Both the position numbers and the translations under genes were made by a program. 64,000 nt of DNA from Bacteroidota bacterium (GTDB taxonomy: Bacteria > Bacteroidota > Bacteroidia > Chitinophagales > Chitinophagaceae), in NCBI GenBank assembly GCA_026391455.1, contig JAPLEH010000035.1, positions 124,001 through 188,000 on the forward strand. Reading direction: 5' to 3'. Below the pieces are notes generated by a model. It was not told where the DNA came from. It saw only the letters and a program-made list of their open reading frames with translations, and did not search any database. Shown here in pieces: positions 8,878 to 17,689 of the stretch (the stretch's first letter is position 1; each line of letters opens with the position of its first letter).

Positions 8878-10212
8878 CCCGTCGATGGCTTTCTTTACCG
8901 CTGCAAAGGGAAATCCCTTGAGCACCTGCTCCATCTGTTGATGAATAGCAGGGTTGCATAAATTTCCGATACTCCCTTCGTGTGTGTGTTGTATGGCGGT
9001 GCTGTATTTGAATGTACCCGCTTCAATATCCAATCCGATTTGTTTATACGCATCACGGAATGGCACCCCGGTATTCACCAATTTATTTACTTCTTCCACG
9101 CTGAATAAATATTGATAAGCCGGGTTGGACAGAATATTTTTTTTGATTTCTATATGGGATAACATCAGGCCGGCCATTTCAATGCAACTGCGCAGTGACT
9201 GAAATGCAGGGAATACATGTTCTTTGAGCAATTGCAAGTCACGATGATAACCCGAAGGAAGATTGGTGGTCATCAGGCTGATCTCATTGGGTAATGCTTT
9301 GATACGATTGCAATGACTGCGGATAAGCTCAAATACATCGGGATTTTTTTTATGCGGCATGATGCTGCTGCCGGTGGTCAGTTCCGGAGGGAAGCTGATA
9401 AAACCGAAATTCTGATTGAGGTAGAGACAGGCATCCATACTCAGTCTGGCCAATGTATCGGCTACATTCGACAGAGCCTGTGCTACAATTCGCTCGGCTT
9501 TGCCGCGTCCCATTTGGGCATATACCACATTGTAGTTCAGGTCAGCAAAACCGAGCAAACGTGTAGTCATAGTCCGGTTGATCGGAAAAGATGATCCATA
9601 GCCTGCTGCTGAACCAAGGGGGTTTTTATTCACCACATCATAGGCTCCGCGAAGCGTGATCACATCATCCACTAGACTTTCTGCATAGGCACCAAACCAA
9701 AGGCCAAAGGAGGATGGCATGGCCAATTGCAGATGCGTATAACCGGGAAGCAGGTCTTCTTTATGTTTTTCACTCAGCGATTGCAGCAGTTCGAAAAATG
9801 AATGAACCTCCTGTACCAATCCTTCTAATTCATGCCGTAGAAAAAGTTTGATATCTACCAATACCTGGTCATTGCGGCTGCGGGCACTGTGTATTTTTTT
9901 TCCGGTATCGCCCAGTTGTTGCGTCAGCAAATATTCCACCTGTGAATGTACATCTTCCACACCGGGTTCAATGGTAAAGGCCGTATCTGTGGGAGAAGAA
10001 GGGAGCGTTTTGGTATAAATATCTTTCAGTGCCGACAGTAATGTTGTTTTTTCTTCATTCGTCAGCAACCCAACGGATTCCAGCATGGTTACATGGGCCA
10101 TGCTTCCCAATACATCAAAGGGAGCAAGGAGCAAATCGAATGCCCGGTCATTGCCCACCGTAAATTTCTCTACTTCCCGGAGGGATGCTATATTTTTTTG
10201 CCAGAGCTTCAT
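8860..10212 (-). CDS. argH: Argininosuccinate lyase
   Basis: A 450-residue enzyme for the last step of arginine synthesis, splitting argininosuccinate to arginine and fumarate. The fumarase/aspartase-superfamily signature GSSIMPHKKNPD is intact, as are HSARSRNDQV and GYTHLQLAMPSS, which shape the active site. It is the last gene of the minus-strand arginine operon and overlaps the upstream M20 gene by four bases. Confidence 0.97.
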   Translation of the reverse strand: MKLWQKNIASLREVEKFTVGNDRAFDLLLAPFDVLGSMAHVTMLESVGLLTNEEKTTLLSALKDIYTKTLPSSPTDTAFTIEPGVEDVHSQVEYLLTQQLGDTGKKIHSARSRNDQVLVDIKLFLRHELEGLVQEVHSFFELLQSLSEKHKEDLLPGYTHLQLAMPSSFGLWFGAYAESLVDDVITLRGAYDVVNKNPLGSAAGYGSSFPINRTMTTRLLGFADLNYNVVYAQMGRGKAERIVAQALSNVADTLARLSMDACLYLNQNFGFISFPPELTTGSSIMPHKKNPDVFELIRSHCNRIKALPNEISLMTTNLPSGYHRDLQLLKEHVFPAFQSLRSCIEMAGLMLSHIEIKKNILSNPAYQYLFSVEEVNKLVNTGVPFRDAYKQIGLDIEAGTFKYSTAIQHTHEGSIGNLCNPAIHQQMEQVLKGFPFAAVKKAIDGLLNAG

Positions 10213-11279
10213 ACCAATTGATTTAATAGCTGAATATAAAGATCAATGCCGTCATGTATTTCCTGAATAAAAATATATTCATCGGCGGTGTGGCTGCGGG
10301 CCGAATCGCCGGGGCCCATCTTTAACGCCTGGAATGGCATCAATGCTTTATCAGACGTGGTGGGTGAACCATAATAGCTTCGGCCGAGGCGGATACCGGC
10401 CTGCACCAATGGATGATCGATAGCTATTGCGGTGGAGCGCAGCCGGATGCTGCGGGCCTTCACCGTGGCCTGTACATGTTCTCCGATGATGCTCAGCACT
10501 TCATCAAAACTGTATTGCTCATTGATCCGTGTGTCCACCACGAATTTGCACACAGCGGGTACTACATTATGTGCTTTATTCTCTGTTTCAATCACGGTCA
10601 CGCTCATTTTATTGGGACCCAGCAGCTCCGAGTTTTTGGGAAACTGGTACGTGTTGAACCATTCAATATCTTTCATTGCTTTCACAATGGCGTTTTCTCC
10701 CTCATTTCTGGCGGCATGCCCAGCTTTGCCGGTAACGGTGCAGTCGAGCACCATCAACCCTCTTTCTGCCACAGCCATTTGCATTTGGGTGGGTTCACCC
10801 ACGATGGCAAAATCAATATTGGGCAGATAATTCAATGCATATTCAATACCGCCCGGGCCGGAGATTTCTTCTTCAGCGGTAGCTGCAAATATGATATTAT
10901 AGGCCAGATCTTTCTTATCGTAGTAATGAAGAAAAACGGCAAGCAATGATACCAGGCATCCGCCTGCATCATTACTGCCAAGTCCATACAGTTTGCCTTC
11001 TTCTACCAGTGGAGCAAAAGGGTCTTTGGTGTATTGCGGGTTTGGCTTTACCGTATCATGATGGGAATTCAATAAGATGGTTGGTTTGGCTGCATCATAG
11101 TGTTGGTTCAGCGCAAAAACATTATTACCTGCCCTGGAATGTACGATACCTTTACTGCCGATAAAACAGCAAAGAATCCCGGCTGTCTGATCTTCTTCTT
11201 TGCTGAATGAAGGAGTGGCGATCAGCTCTTTCAGCAGTGCGACTGCTTCTTCCTGTATATGTGTAATCGTATTATTCAT
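10209..11279 (-). CDS. M20 metallohydrolase, N-acyl-ornithine/citrulline deacylase (ArgE role)
   Basis: A 356-residue M20 family amidohydrolase. Metal ligands are visible in NSHHDTV and GSNDAGG, with the catalytic EEE in TAEEEISG and a ligand in IVGEPTQ. In the Bacteroidota arginine pathway the carbamoyltransferase acts on an N-acylated ornithine, so the deacylase must remove the acyl group from acyl-citrulline (or acylornithine) before ArgG. Position between argB and argH fits that job. Whether the acyl group is acetyl or succinyl is not readable from this protein; the Val90 carbamoyltransferase suggests succinyl. It overlaps argB by 8 bases. Confidence 0.9.
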   Translation of the reverse strand: MNNTITHIQEEAVALLKELIATPSFSKEEDQTAGILCCFIGSKGIVHSRAGNNVFALNQHYDAAKPTILLNSHHDTVKPNPQYTKDPFAPLVEEGKLYGLGSNDAGGCLVSLLAVFLHYYDKKDLAYNIIFAATAEEEISGPGGIEYALNYLPNIDFAIVGEPTQMQMAVAERGLMVLDCTVTGKAGHAARNEGENAIVKAMKDIEWFNTYQFPKNSELLGPNKMSVTVIETENKAHNVVPAVCKFVVDTRINEQYSFDEVLSIIGEHVQATVKARSIRLRSTAIAIDHPLVQAGIRLGRSYYGSPTTSDKALMPFQALKMGPGDSARSHTADEYIFIQEIHDGIDLYIQLLNQLV

Positions 11280-12057
11280 TGATGATACTTGTACCTGAGG
11301 TGCCGTTTATAAGTTCGTTAAGTTTTTCTGCCTTACCTATGATTACCTGCCGCACGCCACTGTTCAGCGCAGCAAATGCATTATCCAGTTTGGGAATCAT
11401 ACCGGCAAATATCCTGTTTTTCTGTTTGAGCTCCTGGTAATAAGCGGGTTTCAGTTCCGGTATCACGGAGTCTTCATCATTCACATCCAGCAGCACCCCG
11501 TTTTTTTCAAAGGAATAGATCAGGGCTGTTTCATAGCTGCTGCACATGGCTTTTGCTATTTCCTGTGCAATGGTATCTGCATTGGTATTCAGCAATTGAC
11601 CTTGCTGGTCATGTGTAATGGGCGCCAGTACCAGTGAGATATTGGATTGCAACAGCGTATGTATTAGTTGAGTATTGATGGCATCCACATCGCCTACAAA
11701 TCCGTAATCCAGCACCGGGTGTTGTCTTTTATGCGCGAGCATAAGATCGCCATCTGCTCCGCAAAGCCCCATCGCATTGCAATGTTGAGCCTGTAACTGC
11801 GCGACGATATTTTTATTGATATAACCCGCATATACCATGGTTACGATCTTCAGGGTTTCCGCATCAGTAATACGGCGACCGTCCACCAGCTTTTGCTCCA
11901 CGCCAAGTTGTTCGGCCATACGGGTGGCCAGTTTGCCACCACCATGTACCAGTATCTTCTTACCATTAAAAGAAGCAAAATCACGAAGGAACGATGCGAG
12001 CTTGGCTTCATCATCAATGATATTGCCACCGATCTTTATGATATACAGTTTATCCAT
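11272..12057 (-). CDS. argB: Acetylglutamate kinase family enzyme
   Basis: A 261-residue amino-acid kinase that phosphorylates N-acylglutamate. Start 12057 (MDKLYIIKIGGNIID) is preferred over the longer frame from 12102, because the family begins with the beta strand leading into KIGGN. HGGGK binds the phosphoryl group, and LAPITHDQQGQLLNTNADT is the substrate/ATP-binding segment. It overlaps the carbamoyltransferase stop by 8 bases and argE by 8 bases, so translation is tightly coupled. Confidence 0.95.
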   Translation of the reverse strand: MDKLYIIKIGGNIIDDEAKLASFLRDFASFNGKKILVHGGGKLATRMAEQLGVEQKLVDGRRITDAETLKIVTMVYAGYINKNIVAQLQAQHCNAMGLCGADGDLMLAHKRQHPVLDYGFVGDVDAINTQLIHTLLQSNISLVLAPITHDQQGQLLNTNADTIAQEIAKAMCSSYETALIYSFEKNGVLLDVNDEDSVIPELKPAYYQELKQKNRIFAGMIPKLDNAFAALNSGVRQVIIGKAEKLNELINGTSGTSIINE

Positions 12058-13018
12058 TGGCACGTAATATTTCGCTGAGTACGGCCTGCGCTGCCCATAC
12101 ACGGTTGCCGGCTTCCTGCGTTACGATGCTGCTATTGCTGTCGAGTACTTCATCACTCAGTTCTACATTTCTGCGTACCGGCAGGCAGTGCATCACACGG
12201 GCATTATGAGTCAGTTGCAATTTTTTCTGTGTGAGCATCCATTTGGGGTCACTTTCATAGATCTTACCATAATCTGTATAGGTGCTCCAGTTTTTTACAT
12301 ATACAAAATCAGCATCTTTCAATGCTTCATCCTGGTTGTGGGTAATGGTGGCCCCTTTTGTAAAAACTTCACTCAGTTCATAATCTTCCGGATGTGTGAT
12401 CACAAAATCTGCTTTACCCCAGGCATTGACCCATTGCGCAAAGCTATTGGCCACACATTGGGGAAGTGGCTTTACATGGGGAGCCCAACTGAGAACGATT
12501 TTCGGTTTTCGGTTTTGGGTTTTCGATTTCTCCAATTCTTCCGTAATGGTAATGATATCGGTAAGGCTTTGTAACGGGTGCAGGGTGCTGCTTTCGAGAC
12601 TCACAACGGGTATACCTGCGTATTTGATAAACTGTTTGATATAAAGTTCGCTGTAATCATCTTCCCTGTTTTTCAACGAAGGAAACGTGCGGATAGCGAG
12701 GATATCAAAATATTTGCCGAATACGGGCGCTGCATCTTTTACATGCTCTACGGTTGAGCCGCTCATGATGGCTTCCTCTTCGAATTCAAGCGCCCAACCT
12801 TCGCTGCCCACATTGAAAACAATGGCTTCCATACCCAGGTTTTGTGCCGCGATCTGTGTACTGAGCCGTGTACGCATACTGGGATTGAGAAATAAACAAC
12901 CGATACGTTTATTGGTGCCGAGGGTGTTGTCGGCAAAAGGATTGGCTTTATAAGCAAGGGCCTTTTGCACCAATGCATCAATATTGTTTACGTCCTGTAC
13001 AGAAATAAAATGTTTCAA
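12050..13018 (-). CDS. N-succinylornithine (or N-acetylornithine) carbamoyltransferase
   Basis: A 322-residue carbamoyltransferase of the AOTCase/SOTCase branch. It carries the carbamoyl-phosphate motif SMRTRLS (residues 47-53), HPLQSLTD and HCLPVRRN. Acyl-substrate choice in this branch depends on one residue, Glu92 in Xanthomonas AOTCase and Pro90 in Bacteroides fragilis SOTCase. Here the aligned residue is Val90 (in SGSTVEH), which published mutant work associates with succinylornithine use. Residues about 163-173 (EKSKTQNRKPK) form a longer, basic loop encoded by a five-unit 7-base tandem repeat, unlike the short linker I expect in relatives. The gene lies between argD and argB. Confidence 0.92.
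   Translation of the reverse strand: MKHFISVQDVNNIDALVQKALAYKANPFADNTLGTNKRIGCLFLNPSMRTRLSTQIAAQNLGMEAIVFNVGSEGWALEFEEEAIMSGSTVEHVKDAAPVFGKYFDILAIRTFPSLKNREDDYSELYIKQFIKYAGIPVVSLESSTLHPLQSLTDIITITEELEKSKTQNRKPKIVLSWAPHVKPLPQCVANSFAQWVNAWGKADFVITHPEDYELSEVFTKGATITHNQDEALKDADFVYVKNWSTYTDYGKIYESDPKWMLTQKKLQLTHNARVMHCLPVRRNVELSDEVLDSNSSIVTQEAGNRVWAAQAVLSEILRANG
12497..12531. repeat. Heptanucleotide tandem array inside the carbamoyltransferase gene
   Basis: Five consecutive 7-base units of consensus GGTTTTC (read on the plus strand; sense strand GAAAACC) with one or two variations each. The array encodes the basic loop at about residues 163-174 and keeps the reading frame. It belongs to the same 7-base class as the arrays found in spacers across the window. 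Confidence 0.85.
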
Positions 13019-13041
13019 TGGCTGATTCAGATTTTATGGTT

Positions 13042-14184
13042 TTATGCAGATAATGCAGAAATACTTTCTTTAATGGAATCAATGAATTGCTCGGCATCCC
13101 GTTTCTTTAATGCGAGGGAGGGGAGCAAACGTATCACATTCGGTTTAGCTTCACCGGTAAAAATTTTTTGTTCCCACAACAAATTTTTACGCAGGTCTTT
13201 CAGTGATTCGGGTACATCGAAACCGATCATCAGTCCGCGCCCTCTCACATTGTCGAGTTCAGAAATGGCCGACAGTTCATCACGGAGATATTTACCCACC
13301 ATTACCGCATTGCCCATCAGTTTTTCTTCTTCAATGATCTCCAGTACAGCCAATGCTGCTGCACAGGCCAGGTGATTGCCTCCGAACGTGGTGCCCAATT
13401 GAAAATGCTTGGGTTTTATTTGCGGGGCAACAATAATACCTGCTACCGGAAAACCATTTCCCATCCCTTTGGCCATGGTATAGATATCTGCATTGACCCC
13501 GGCAAAATCGTGACTGAAGAATTTACCGCTACGGCCATAGCCGCATTGTACGCTGTCGGCAATATATACAGCACCATGTTTAGTACAAAGTGTACGGATA
13601 GCGCGCAGAAAATCGTCGTCCGCTATGTTGATACCGCCCACACCCTGTATGCCTTCAATGATCACTGCGGCGATCTGGGCGCTATTTTTTTTGAAACAGG
13701 CTTCCAGTGCATCCTCATCATTGAAAGGAAGAAAGATTACGTTATCTGTTTCATTGACAGGGGCTACATAATTTTTATTGTCGGTGGCAGCTACGGCCAG
13801 TGAAGTACGTCCGTGAAAGGATTTGCTGAATGCAATGATCTTTTTTCGTCCGGTATGAAAGCTGGCGAGTTTCAGTGCATTCTCATTTGCTTCGGCGCCG
13901 CTGTTGCAAAGAAACAATTGATAGTCGGGCTTGTTGGATATACGTCCGAGCTTTTCTGCCAGTTCAGTTTGAAGGGGTATGCGTATGGAATTGGAATAAA
14001 ATGCAATCTTTTCCAATTGCTCTTCTATACGCTGTACCCAATGCGGGTGTGTATGTCCGATGCTGATCACTGCATGACCACCATAAAGATCTAGGTATTG
14101 CTCACCTTTATCGTCCCACACATAGGAGCCTTTTGCTTTTACGATAGTAATGTCGTTGATTGGGTAAACGTCGAAGAGGTTCAT
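13042..14184 (-). CDS. argD: Acetylornithine / succinylornithine aminotransferase
   Basis: A 380-residue class III PLP-dependent aminotransferase that converts N-acylglutamate semialdehyde to N-acylornithine. LCNSGAEANENALKLA binds the cofactor phosphate, FHGRTSLAVAAT is typical, the PLP lysine is in YTMAKGMGNGFP, and GTTFGGNHLACAAALAV closes the active site. It begins the downstream part of the operon. The spacer before it holds a heptad array rather than the proC gene often present here in related clusters. Confidence 0.95.
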   Translation of the reverse strand: MNLFDVYPINDITIVKAKGSYVWDDKGEQYLDLYGGHAVISIGHTHPHWVQRIEEQLEKIAFYSNSIRIPLQTELAEKLGRISNKPDYQLFLCNSGAEANENALKLASFHTGRKKIIAFSKSFHGRTSLAVAATDNKNYVAPVNETDNVIFLPFNDEDALEACFKKNSAQIAAVIIEGIQGVGGINIADDDFLRAIRTLCTKHGAVYIADSVQCGYGRSGKFFSHDFAGVNADIYTMAKGMGNGFPVAGIIVAPQIKPKHFQLGTTFGGNHLACAAALAVLEIIEEEKLMGNAVMVGKYLRDELSAISELDNVRGRGLMIGFDVPESLKDLRKNLLWEQKIFTGEAKPNVIRLLPSLALKKRDAEQFIDSIKESISALSA

Positions 14185-14187
14185 TGT

Positions 14188-14236
14188 TGGAGTTGTAGTA
14201 TTTAGTAATAAGTTTTAAGTAATGGGTTATAAGTAA
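14188..14236. repeat. Heptad array upstream of argD (left arm of a long inverted repeat)
   Basis: Seven 7-base units with consensus TAAGTAA, nearly all with GT at positions 4-5. Bases 14213-14234 pair with 14728-14749: 18 of 22 positions match, and on the minus-strand RNA the four differences become G-U pairs. Confidence 0.8.
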
Positions 14237-14292
14237 ATCGCGTATTTGTATTTATCAATCATTTCATTACTCTTCTAGTAGCATTGGTGTAA

Positions 14293-14649
14293 TCAATTCT
14301 CCTGCACTTTTCCAATCAATCTTATCAGCATAGCCTTTATTTCGTTTACTAATAGGGAAAGTGTCTTAAAATCATTTTCAGTTAAATAAACAAGATCCTT
14401 TGCAAGAATCAGAAAATACTCGGATTCATTCGCAGATCCTAACGCGATATTTAAAAACCTGGCAAAATCCCTATTTGTTTTTCTACCACATCCCTCTGCC
14501 ACATTGGCTGCTACAGATGAAGCAGACCTTCTTAACTGACTCACGATTCCAAACATCTCTTTCTTCGGGAATTGCTCAGTTGCTTTATAAACGGATAATG
14601 TAAAAGCATGCGCTTTTTCCCAGACCTTCAGGTCTTTGAAATTTTGCAT
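14293..14649 (-). CDS. Four-helix bundle protein (23S rRNA intervening-sequence family)
   Basis: A 118-residue protein of the four-helix bundle / 23S rRNA intervening-sequence family (S23/Avd-like). The diagnostic start is MQNFKDLKVWEKAHAF, followed by SQLRRSASSVAANVAEGCGR and FLNIALGSANESEYFL. These proteins were first found in inserts of 23S rRNA genes and are also scattered as orphan genes; they form pentameric bundles and some serve diversity-generating retroelements. No reverse transcriptase or variable repeat is nearby. The gene sits inside the arginine operon between argC and argD, has 7-base arrays on both sides in opposite orientation, and looks like an insertion. Its function here is unknown. 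Confidence 0.88.
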   Translation of the reverse strand: MQNFKDLKVWEKAHAFTLSVYKATEQFPKKEMFGIVSQLRRSASSVAANVAEGCGRKTNRDFARFLNIALGSANESEYFLILAKDLVYLTENDFKTLSLLVNEIKAMLIRLIGKVQEN

Positions 14650-14701
14650 TTAATACGGATTAAAAACTTTACTAACTTAATAATTCAATTCACATCACTT
14701 C

Positions 14702-14749
14702 TTACCACTTTCAACGTAAAACCTAAAACTTACAACCCACCACTCAAAA
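14702..14749. repeat. Heptad array at the argC end (right arm of a long inverted repeat)
   Basis: Six 7-base units (14702-14743) with consensus TTAAAAC, each ending in AC. The array runs over the argC stop codon region (14744-14746). It is the same sequence class as 14188-14236 in opposite orientation. Confidence 0.8.
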
Positions 14750-15721
14750 ATATCCCGCTTTTAAACGCAACCCTGCACACTCATCAAAACCAAACAACAG
14801 ATTCATATTCTGAATGGCTTGTCCGCTGGCACCTTTAAGTAAATTATCAATGGCGGAATGTACCACCAGTTTTGAACCAGCCCTTTCCAGTTGTATCACT
14901 GCATTATTCGTATTCACTACCTGTTTCAGAAAGATCGGATCGCGGCTGATATGCGTAAAAGGATGCCCTGCATAATAGGTTTCGTATAACTTATAGAGTT
15001 CTTCCACTGACAGGTCGCATTGCAAAGTGGAACTGATGAATATGCCTCTCGTGAAGTCACCGCGCCAGGGCACGAAATGGATATCGATATGGCCGTTGGG
15101 CTGCAGCGTACGAACGGATTCTCCGATTTCCCCAAGGTGCTGGTGCGTTAATGTTTTATACGCCTGAATATTATTGGCCCTCCAGCTAAAATGAGAAGTG
15201 GTGCTGAGCGATTGGCCTGCACCCGTAGACCCGGTGATACCGGTGGTATAAACATCTCCCAATAAACCGGCCTGTGCCAAAGGAAGTAAACCCAATTGGA
15301 TAGCAGTGGCAAAGCAACCGGGATTTGCAATATTCGAAGCGGAACGTATCTTTTCTTTCTGCAATTCCGGTAGACCGTACACAAATTGACGATTGCCGAT
15401 AGCAGAACGGGATGATAACCGAAAATCGTTGGCCAGATCAATGACTTTGAATGTATCCGGAAACGAATTTTCAGCCAGAAACTTGGCGGATTCCCCATGA
15501 CCCAGACAAAGAAACAATACATCAATATCAGTGGATAGAGTACCGGTGAAGGAGAGATCCGTTATACCCAGCAGATCCTGGTGTATGGTATGGATGGCTT
15601 TGCCAGCATTGCTGCGGCTGTGTACGAATGAGGTCTCCACACTGGGGTGATTTAACAACAAACGTATTAATTCACCTCCGGTGTAGCCTGCGCCTCCAAT
15701 TATTCCTGCTTTAATAGCCAT
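14744..15721 (-). CDS. argC: N-acetyl-gamma-glutamyl-phosphate reductase
   Basis: A 325-residue NADPH-dependent reductase that makes N-acylglutamate semialdehyde. The N-terminal Rossmann motif is GIIGGAGYTGGELIRLL, and the catalytic cysteine is in ANPGCFATA (near residue 134). HFVPWRGDFTRGI and the C-terminal NLLKGASGQAIQNMN are standard. Its 3' end runs into a heptad array. It lies 11 bases after argG. Confidence 0.96.
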   Translation of the reverse strand: MAIKAGIIGGAGYTGGELIRLLLNHPSVETSFVHSRSNAGKAIHTIHQDLLGITDLSFTGTLSTDIDVLFLCLGHGESAKFLAENSFPDTFKVIDLANDFRLSSRSAIGNRQFVYGLPELQKEKIRSASNIANPGCFATAIQLGLLPLAQAGLLGDVYTTGITGSTGAGQSLSTTSHFSWRANNIQAYKTLTHQHLGEIGESVRTLQPNGHIDIHFVPWRGDFTRGIFISSTLQCDLSVEELYKLYETYYAGHPFTHISRDPIFLKQVVNTNNAVIQLERAGSKLVVHSAIDNLLKGASGQAIQNMNLLFGFDECAGLRLKAGYF

Positions 15722-15732
15722 TATTTTGGTAG

Positions 15733-16932
15733 TTAAGCCTTGTTATCGCTGTTTACAGCAGTCCAGATAGAAGTCTGGTTACCGAATATTTTACTGAACC
15801 CGCGCACATCTTCGCCGGTGAAGCCGGTATTCATTTCACCATATTTGCCAAATTTACTGTTCATCAGGTCATACGGGCTTTCTATACCGATCACCTGAAA
15901 ACGATAAGGAAGCAGTTGTACAAATACATCTCCCGTTACCTGTTGCTGGCTATGCTGCAGAAAGGCTTCGATATCTCTCATCACCGGATCGAGTATTTGT
16001 CCTTCGTGCAGCCAGTTGCCGTAAAATTGGGCGAGCTGATCTTTCCATTGCAACTGCCATTTGGTAAGCACATGTTTTTCCAGTGCGTGATGTGCTTTCA
16101 GTATGACCATCGGCGCGGCTGCTTCAAAGCCCACGCGTCCTTTTATGCCGATAATGGTATCACCCACATGTATATCCCTTCCCACTCCATAGGGCCCGGC
16201 AATGCTTTGCAGGTATTGAATGGCTTCGGAGGGATGGCTGAATGACTGATCATCCACTCCATCCAGTTCGCCCTTGGTAAAATGCAGTTTCACCTCACGG
16301 GCATCTGTAGCCGTAACTTGTGTGGGCCAGGCTTCTTCCGGCAGCATGCCTTTGGAAGAGAGGGTTTCTTTTCCACCTACGCTGGTACCCCACAATCCTT
16401 TGTTGATGGAATACATGGCTTTTTCAAAATTCATTTCGACCCCTCTTTCTTTGAGCCAGGCGATCTCTGCTTCACGGCTCAGTTTGAGATCGCGAATGGG
16501 TGTGATGATCTGCACACCGGGTATCATGATATGAAAGATCATATCGAAGCGCACCTGGTCGTTGCCAGCGCCGGTGCTGCCATGTGCTACGGCGGCCGCG
16601 CCTAATTTTTTAACATGTTCTGCTATATGCAATGCCTGGCTCAGCCGCTCAGCGGATACGCTGAGGGGATAGGTATTGTTTTTGAGTACATTCCCGAACA
16701 CCAGGTATTTCAGAATGGTATCGTAATAGGAGCGTACTGCATCGACGGTGGTATGTGTTTTTACACCGAGTGTATACGCATGTTTTTCAATTTGCTCCAA
16801 TTCTGCTGCGGTAAAGCCACCGGTATTCACTATGATACTGTGTACTTCATATCCCTTTTCTTCGCGCAGGTATTTCACGCAAAAAGAAGTGTCGAGACCG
16901 CCGCTGAAACCCAATACTACTTTTTCAGACAT
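15733..16932 (-). CDS. argG: Argininosuccinate synthase
   Basis: A 399-residue ATP-dependent ligase that condenses citrulline and aspartate. The ATP-pyrophosphatase P-loop GFSGGLDTS is at residues 8-16, and AHGSTGAGNDQVRFD is the citrulline/aspartate-binding block. In an N-acyl-citrulline pathway it needs citrulline already deacylated by the M20 enzyme. It follows the GNAT gene by 18 bases. Confidence 0.97.
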   Translation of the reverse strand: MSEKVVLGFSGGLDTSFCVKYLREEKGYEVHSIIVNTGGFTAAELEQIEKHAYTLGVKTHTTVDAVRSYYDTILKYLVFGNVLKNNTYPLSVSAERLSQALHIAEHVKKLGAAAVAHGSTGAGNDQVRFDMIFHIMIPGVQIITPIRDLKLSREAEIAWLKERGVEMNFEKAMYSINKGLWGTSVGGKETLSSKGMLPEEAWPTQVTATDAREVKLHFTKGELDGVDDQSFSHPSEAIQYLQSIAGPYGVGRDIHVGDTIIGIKGRVGFEAAAPMVILKAHHALEKHVLTKWQLQWKDQLAQFYGNWLHEGQILDPVMRDIEAFLQHSQQQVTGDVFVQLLPYRFQVIGIESPYDLMNSKFGKYGEMNTGFTGEDVRGFSKIFGNQTSIWTAVNSDNKA

Positions 16933-16950
16933 GGTATTTGGCTGGTTATT

Positions 16951-17664
16951 TTAAAGATGAAATAAATGATGTAATAATGATTTAGGCTTGCTTCCGCCAC
17001 CATTGCTCTCCCGGTCTTTTTTCATAAAGGGGCGCAACAATTTCCATTGTTTAAAACGAAGCAGCCGTTCAAAACCTTTTACATTCTCACGAAAGAACTC
17101 TTTGGTCTCTTCAGGCTCATAATGATCTTTGGGATCATAAAGCATGGCGGTACACATACAGTTCTTTCTTCCTTTGCTCATGAGGATCTCATAGTTCACA
17201 CAGCTTTTACAGCCAGCCCAGAAGGCTTCATCCTGGGTGAGTTCTGAATAGGTAACGGGCTCGTATCCCAGGTCGCTGTTGATCTTCATCACGGCAAGCC
17301 CGGTGGTAAGGCCGAATAATTTTGCTTCGGGGTATTTCTGGCGGGAGAGTTCGAATATTTTTTTCTTGATGGATTTAGCCACCCCGCTTTTGCGATAAGC
17401 CGGAGCTACGATGAGACCGCTGTTGGCCACGTATTCACCATGGCTCCAGGTTTCAATATAGCAGAAGCCCACCCATTCATTCTGACTGGTGATGGCGATT
17501 ACGGCTTTGCCTTCGTCTATTTTCTGTTCGATATAATCAGGACTGCGTTTGGCAATACCGGTACCGCGTGCAGCGGCAGAGGCTTCCATTTCGTCCGTGA
17601 TTGTTTTGGAATATACCTTATCGGATACAGTAGCTACCCTGATAATGATGTTTTGATTGTCCAA
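16951..17664 (-). CDS. GNAT acyltransferase heading the arginine operon (probable N-acylglutamate synthase)
   Basis: A 237-residue GNAT protein. The acyl-CoA loop is YRKSGVAKSI (residues 90-99), followed by FGLTTGLAVMKINSDLGYEP. After the GNAT core comes a cysteine-rich segment with C152-x2-C155 and C169-x-C171, a possible metal site. No argA or argJ gene is visible in the operon, and this is its first gene, so it is the natural candidate to acylate glutamate with acetyl- or succinyl-CoA; that is inference. No in-frame ATG precedes the fold; the frame starts with TTG at 17664, and the next Met is at residue 26, inside the domain, so a TTG start is likely. Confidence 0.85.
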   Translation of the reverse strand: MDNQNIIIRVATVSDKVYSKTITDEMEASAAARGTGIAKRSPDYIEQKIDEGKAVIAITSQNEWVGFCYIETWSHGEYVANSGLIVAPAYRKSGVAKSIKKKIFELSRQKYPEAKLFGLTTGLAVMKINSDLGYEPVTYSELTQDEAFWAGCKSCVNYEILMSKGRKNCMCTAMLYDPKDHYEPEETKEFFRENVKGFERLLRFKQWKLLRPFMKKDRESNGGGSKPKSLLHHLFHL

Positions 17665-17689
17665 CGTTATAAAATTGTGATAGAAAGGT

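Noticed and set aside
14293-14649. Four-helix-bundle protein as Avd of a diversity-generating retroelement
   Set aside because: No reverse transcriptase, template repeat or variable repeat was found near it.
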